64,000 nt of DNA from Zhengitettix transpicula (Eukaryota; Arthropoda; Insecta; Orthoptera; Tetrigidae): positions 223,888,246-223,952,245 of the forward strand of contig CM073590.1 in the NCBI GenBank assembly GCA_037074705.1. The letters are read 5' to 3'. This document shows, in pieces, positions 62,845-64,000 of this stretch; position 1 is the first letter of the stretch, and every line of letters starts with the position of its first letter. The translations under genes and the position numbers were made by a program. The notes under the pieces were generated by a model, which ran no database searches, was not told the DNA's origin, and saw only the letters and a program-made list of their open reading frames with translations.

Positions 62845-63678
62845 CCCTTTTTATTATTATTTTTAATGTCCTTCATAATTAATTTGCACAATTATTATTA
62901 TCATCACTCGTTGTCGTATCTGCCAGAACAATCTCTTATTTAATTAAATTAAACGTAGCTTTAAAGTGGGGACCTTTGGAGATCACCGCTACATATGGCG
63001 GAGAATCATCTCTCTAAGATACGGTCTGTTTGCGAATCTCACATGACCGCCAATTTAAAATTAAAATATTCCTAGATCGCATTAATATAATAAGCAAGTC
63101 ATGCAAGAATCTTGTTGGCGTTAAGTGAAATGCGTGCCTCGTTACAGTTTTCAAAACTCTGTGAATTTACTATCTTGTTAATAGTTTAGTTGTGCTAGTT
63201 TATTTAATTAATTCGGAAAATACCAGAAGTAGATACAAAACGGTATCTAAACGACGGCACAATATAAATTAAAAATCGTTTCTGTAATGGAAATTTGCAC
63301 TTGAATCCTTTAATAATTTCTTCAGAGAAGGCAGTCATAAGTGGGCGAAATTAATGAACGATTACTACTGGAATGAAAATTAACTTTTTTACTTTTGATA
63401 TAATTCGAAATTGGAATTAAAAAATGATCTGATTGTTATGAAGTAATATTTTTTGATAGTTTACGTAATTATTGGCCTAGGTCATGACTTTTAAAGTATA
63501 GCTATTTAATGCCGGCGAAGAGTATGAGGAACGTTGTAAGATGAAATTTCCTTATTTTGTGAAGGGTTTGGCAGAGAAGAAAATAAAATTCGTTCCAAGG
63601 AACTTACAGAGAGTAATATAAGTTTTTTTTTAACATAAGACAGTAACAATTATAGGCGTATTAACACAATTTCCTTCG

Positions 63679-63797
63679 GCCAACGGCCATACCATGTTGA
63701 AAGCACCGGTTCTCGTCCGATCACCGAAGTTAAGCAACATTGGGCATGGTTAGTACTTGGATGGGTGACCGCTTGGGAACACCATGTGTTGTTGGCT
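63679..63797 (+). rRNA. 5S rRNA: 5S rRNA copy 40
   Basis: Consensus gene and last in the window; its spacer is cut by the window end. Confidence 0.97.
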
Positions 63798-64000
63798 CCC
63801 TTTTTATTTTTATTTTTAATGTCCTTCATAATTAATTTGCACAATTATTATTATCATCACTCGTTGTCGTATCTGCCAGAACAATCTCTTATTTAATTAA
63901 ATTAAACGTAGCTTTAAAGTGGGGACCTTTGGAGATCACCGCTACATCTGGCGGAGAATCTTCTCCCTAAGATACGGTCTCTTTGCTAATCTCACATGAC

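Larger units (their letters stand above)
26101..64000 (+). repeat. Tandem 5S rDNA array, about 952-bp units
   Basis: Forty complete units lie head to tail at spacings of 951-954 bp (958 bp between copies 33 and 34), and the array continues past the right edge. The first spacer (26101-26338) is clearly diverged: it aligns in patches such as CTATGAAGTAATATT and GAGTATGAGGAACGTTGTAAG, with substitutions such as TTCGTTCGAAGG. Units 2-21 have type A spacers (TTCTCATTTTTATTTTT after the gene), and units 22-40 have type B (CCCTTTTTATTTTTATTTTT). Array size as assembled should be treated with caution because units are nearly identical. Confidence 0.97.

Noticed and set aside
27454..63844. A near-identical 64-residue reading frame on the minus strand of almost every 5S unit
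   Set aside because: It is the antisense of the 5S gene and its flank. Its conservation follows from the rRNA and array homogenisation, and it lacks any coding signal of its own.
26101..64000. Regularly spaced repeats suggesting a CRISPR array
   Set aside because: The unit is about 952 bp and contains a 5S gene; the host is eukaryotic and the spacers are homogeneous.

Overview
This is an AT-rich eukaryotic nuclear window with no convincing intact protein-coding gene. The 5S rRNA sequence is of insect type, and the left part is dense in decayed transposons. Together these point to an insect, possibly a polyneopteran (cockroach, termite or stick-insect grade). The order-level guess is an inference only.

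Left region, about 1-26100: non-coding DNA and transposon relics. (i) A SINE-like retroposon family occurs in six copies between 1.8 and 14.8 kb. Two copies keep 12-bp target-site duplications and a short A-tail (1804-2345 on +, 13619-14188 on -). (ii) A decayed LINE reverse-transcriptase C-terminus lies at 11279-11460 (-). (iii) A tRNA-related SINE-like fragment lies at 15173-15225 (-). (iv) An internally deleted pogo/Tigger-type DNA transposon lies at 20480-21314. It keeps both terminal inverted repeats and a C-terminal transposase fragment in which two expected catalytic aspartates are histidines. (v) A repeat family with hammerhead-ribozyme-like cores occurs at 5.3, 18.5, 21.5 and 22.45 kb; the last copy sits in a long fold-back element. 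(vi) There is a perfect 22-bp inverted repeat at 7.6 kb.

Right region, about 26101-64000: a head-to-tail array of 5S rRNA genes, all transcribed rightward and running off the right edge. I count 40 full-length 119-nt genes at a period of about 951-954 bp (one 958 bp). At the left edge there are also two truncated 5S 5' fragments produced by an 80-81 bp tandem duplication. Each unit has a TTATAG element at -29, the internal control region, T-run terminators and about 830 bp of AT-rich spacer.

The array has two domains. Copies 1-21 have type A spacers, a mosaic of two subtypes. Copies 22-40 have type B spacers. The switch falls inside the spacer after copy 21. Type B contains a recurring 5S variant (C9T, G25A, C118G) and visible multi-unit duplications, for example copies 26-27 repeated at 33-34. 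Private mutations are more frequent towards both ends seen here, as expected if homogenisation is weaker at array edges. The 64-residue reading frame found antisense to nearly every 5S gene is a by-product of the repeat.
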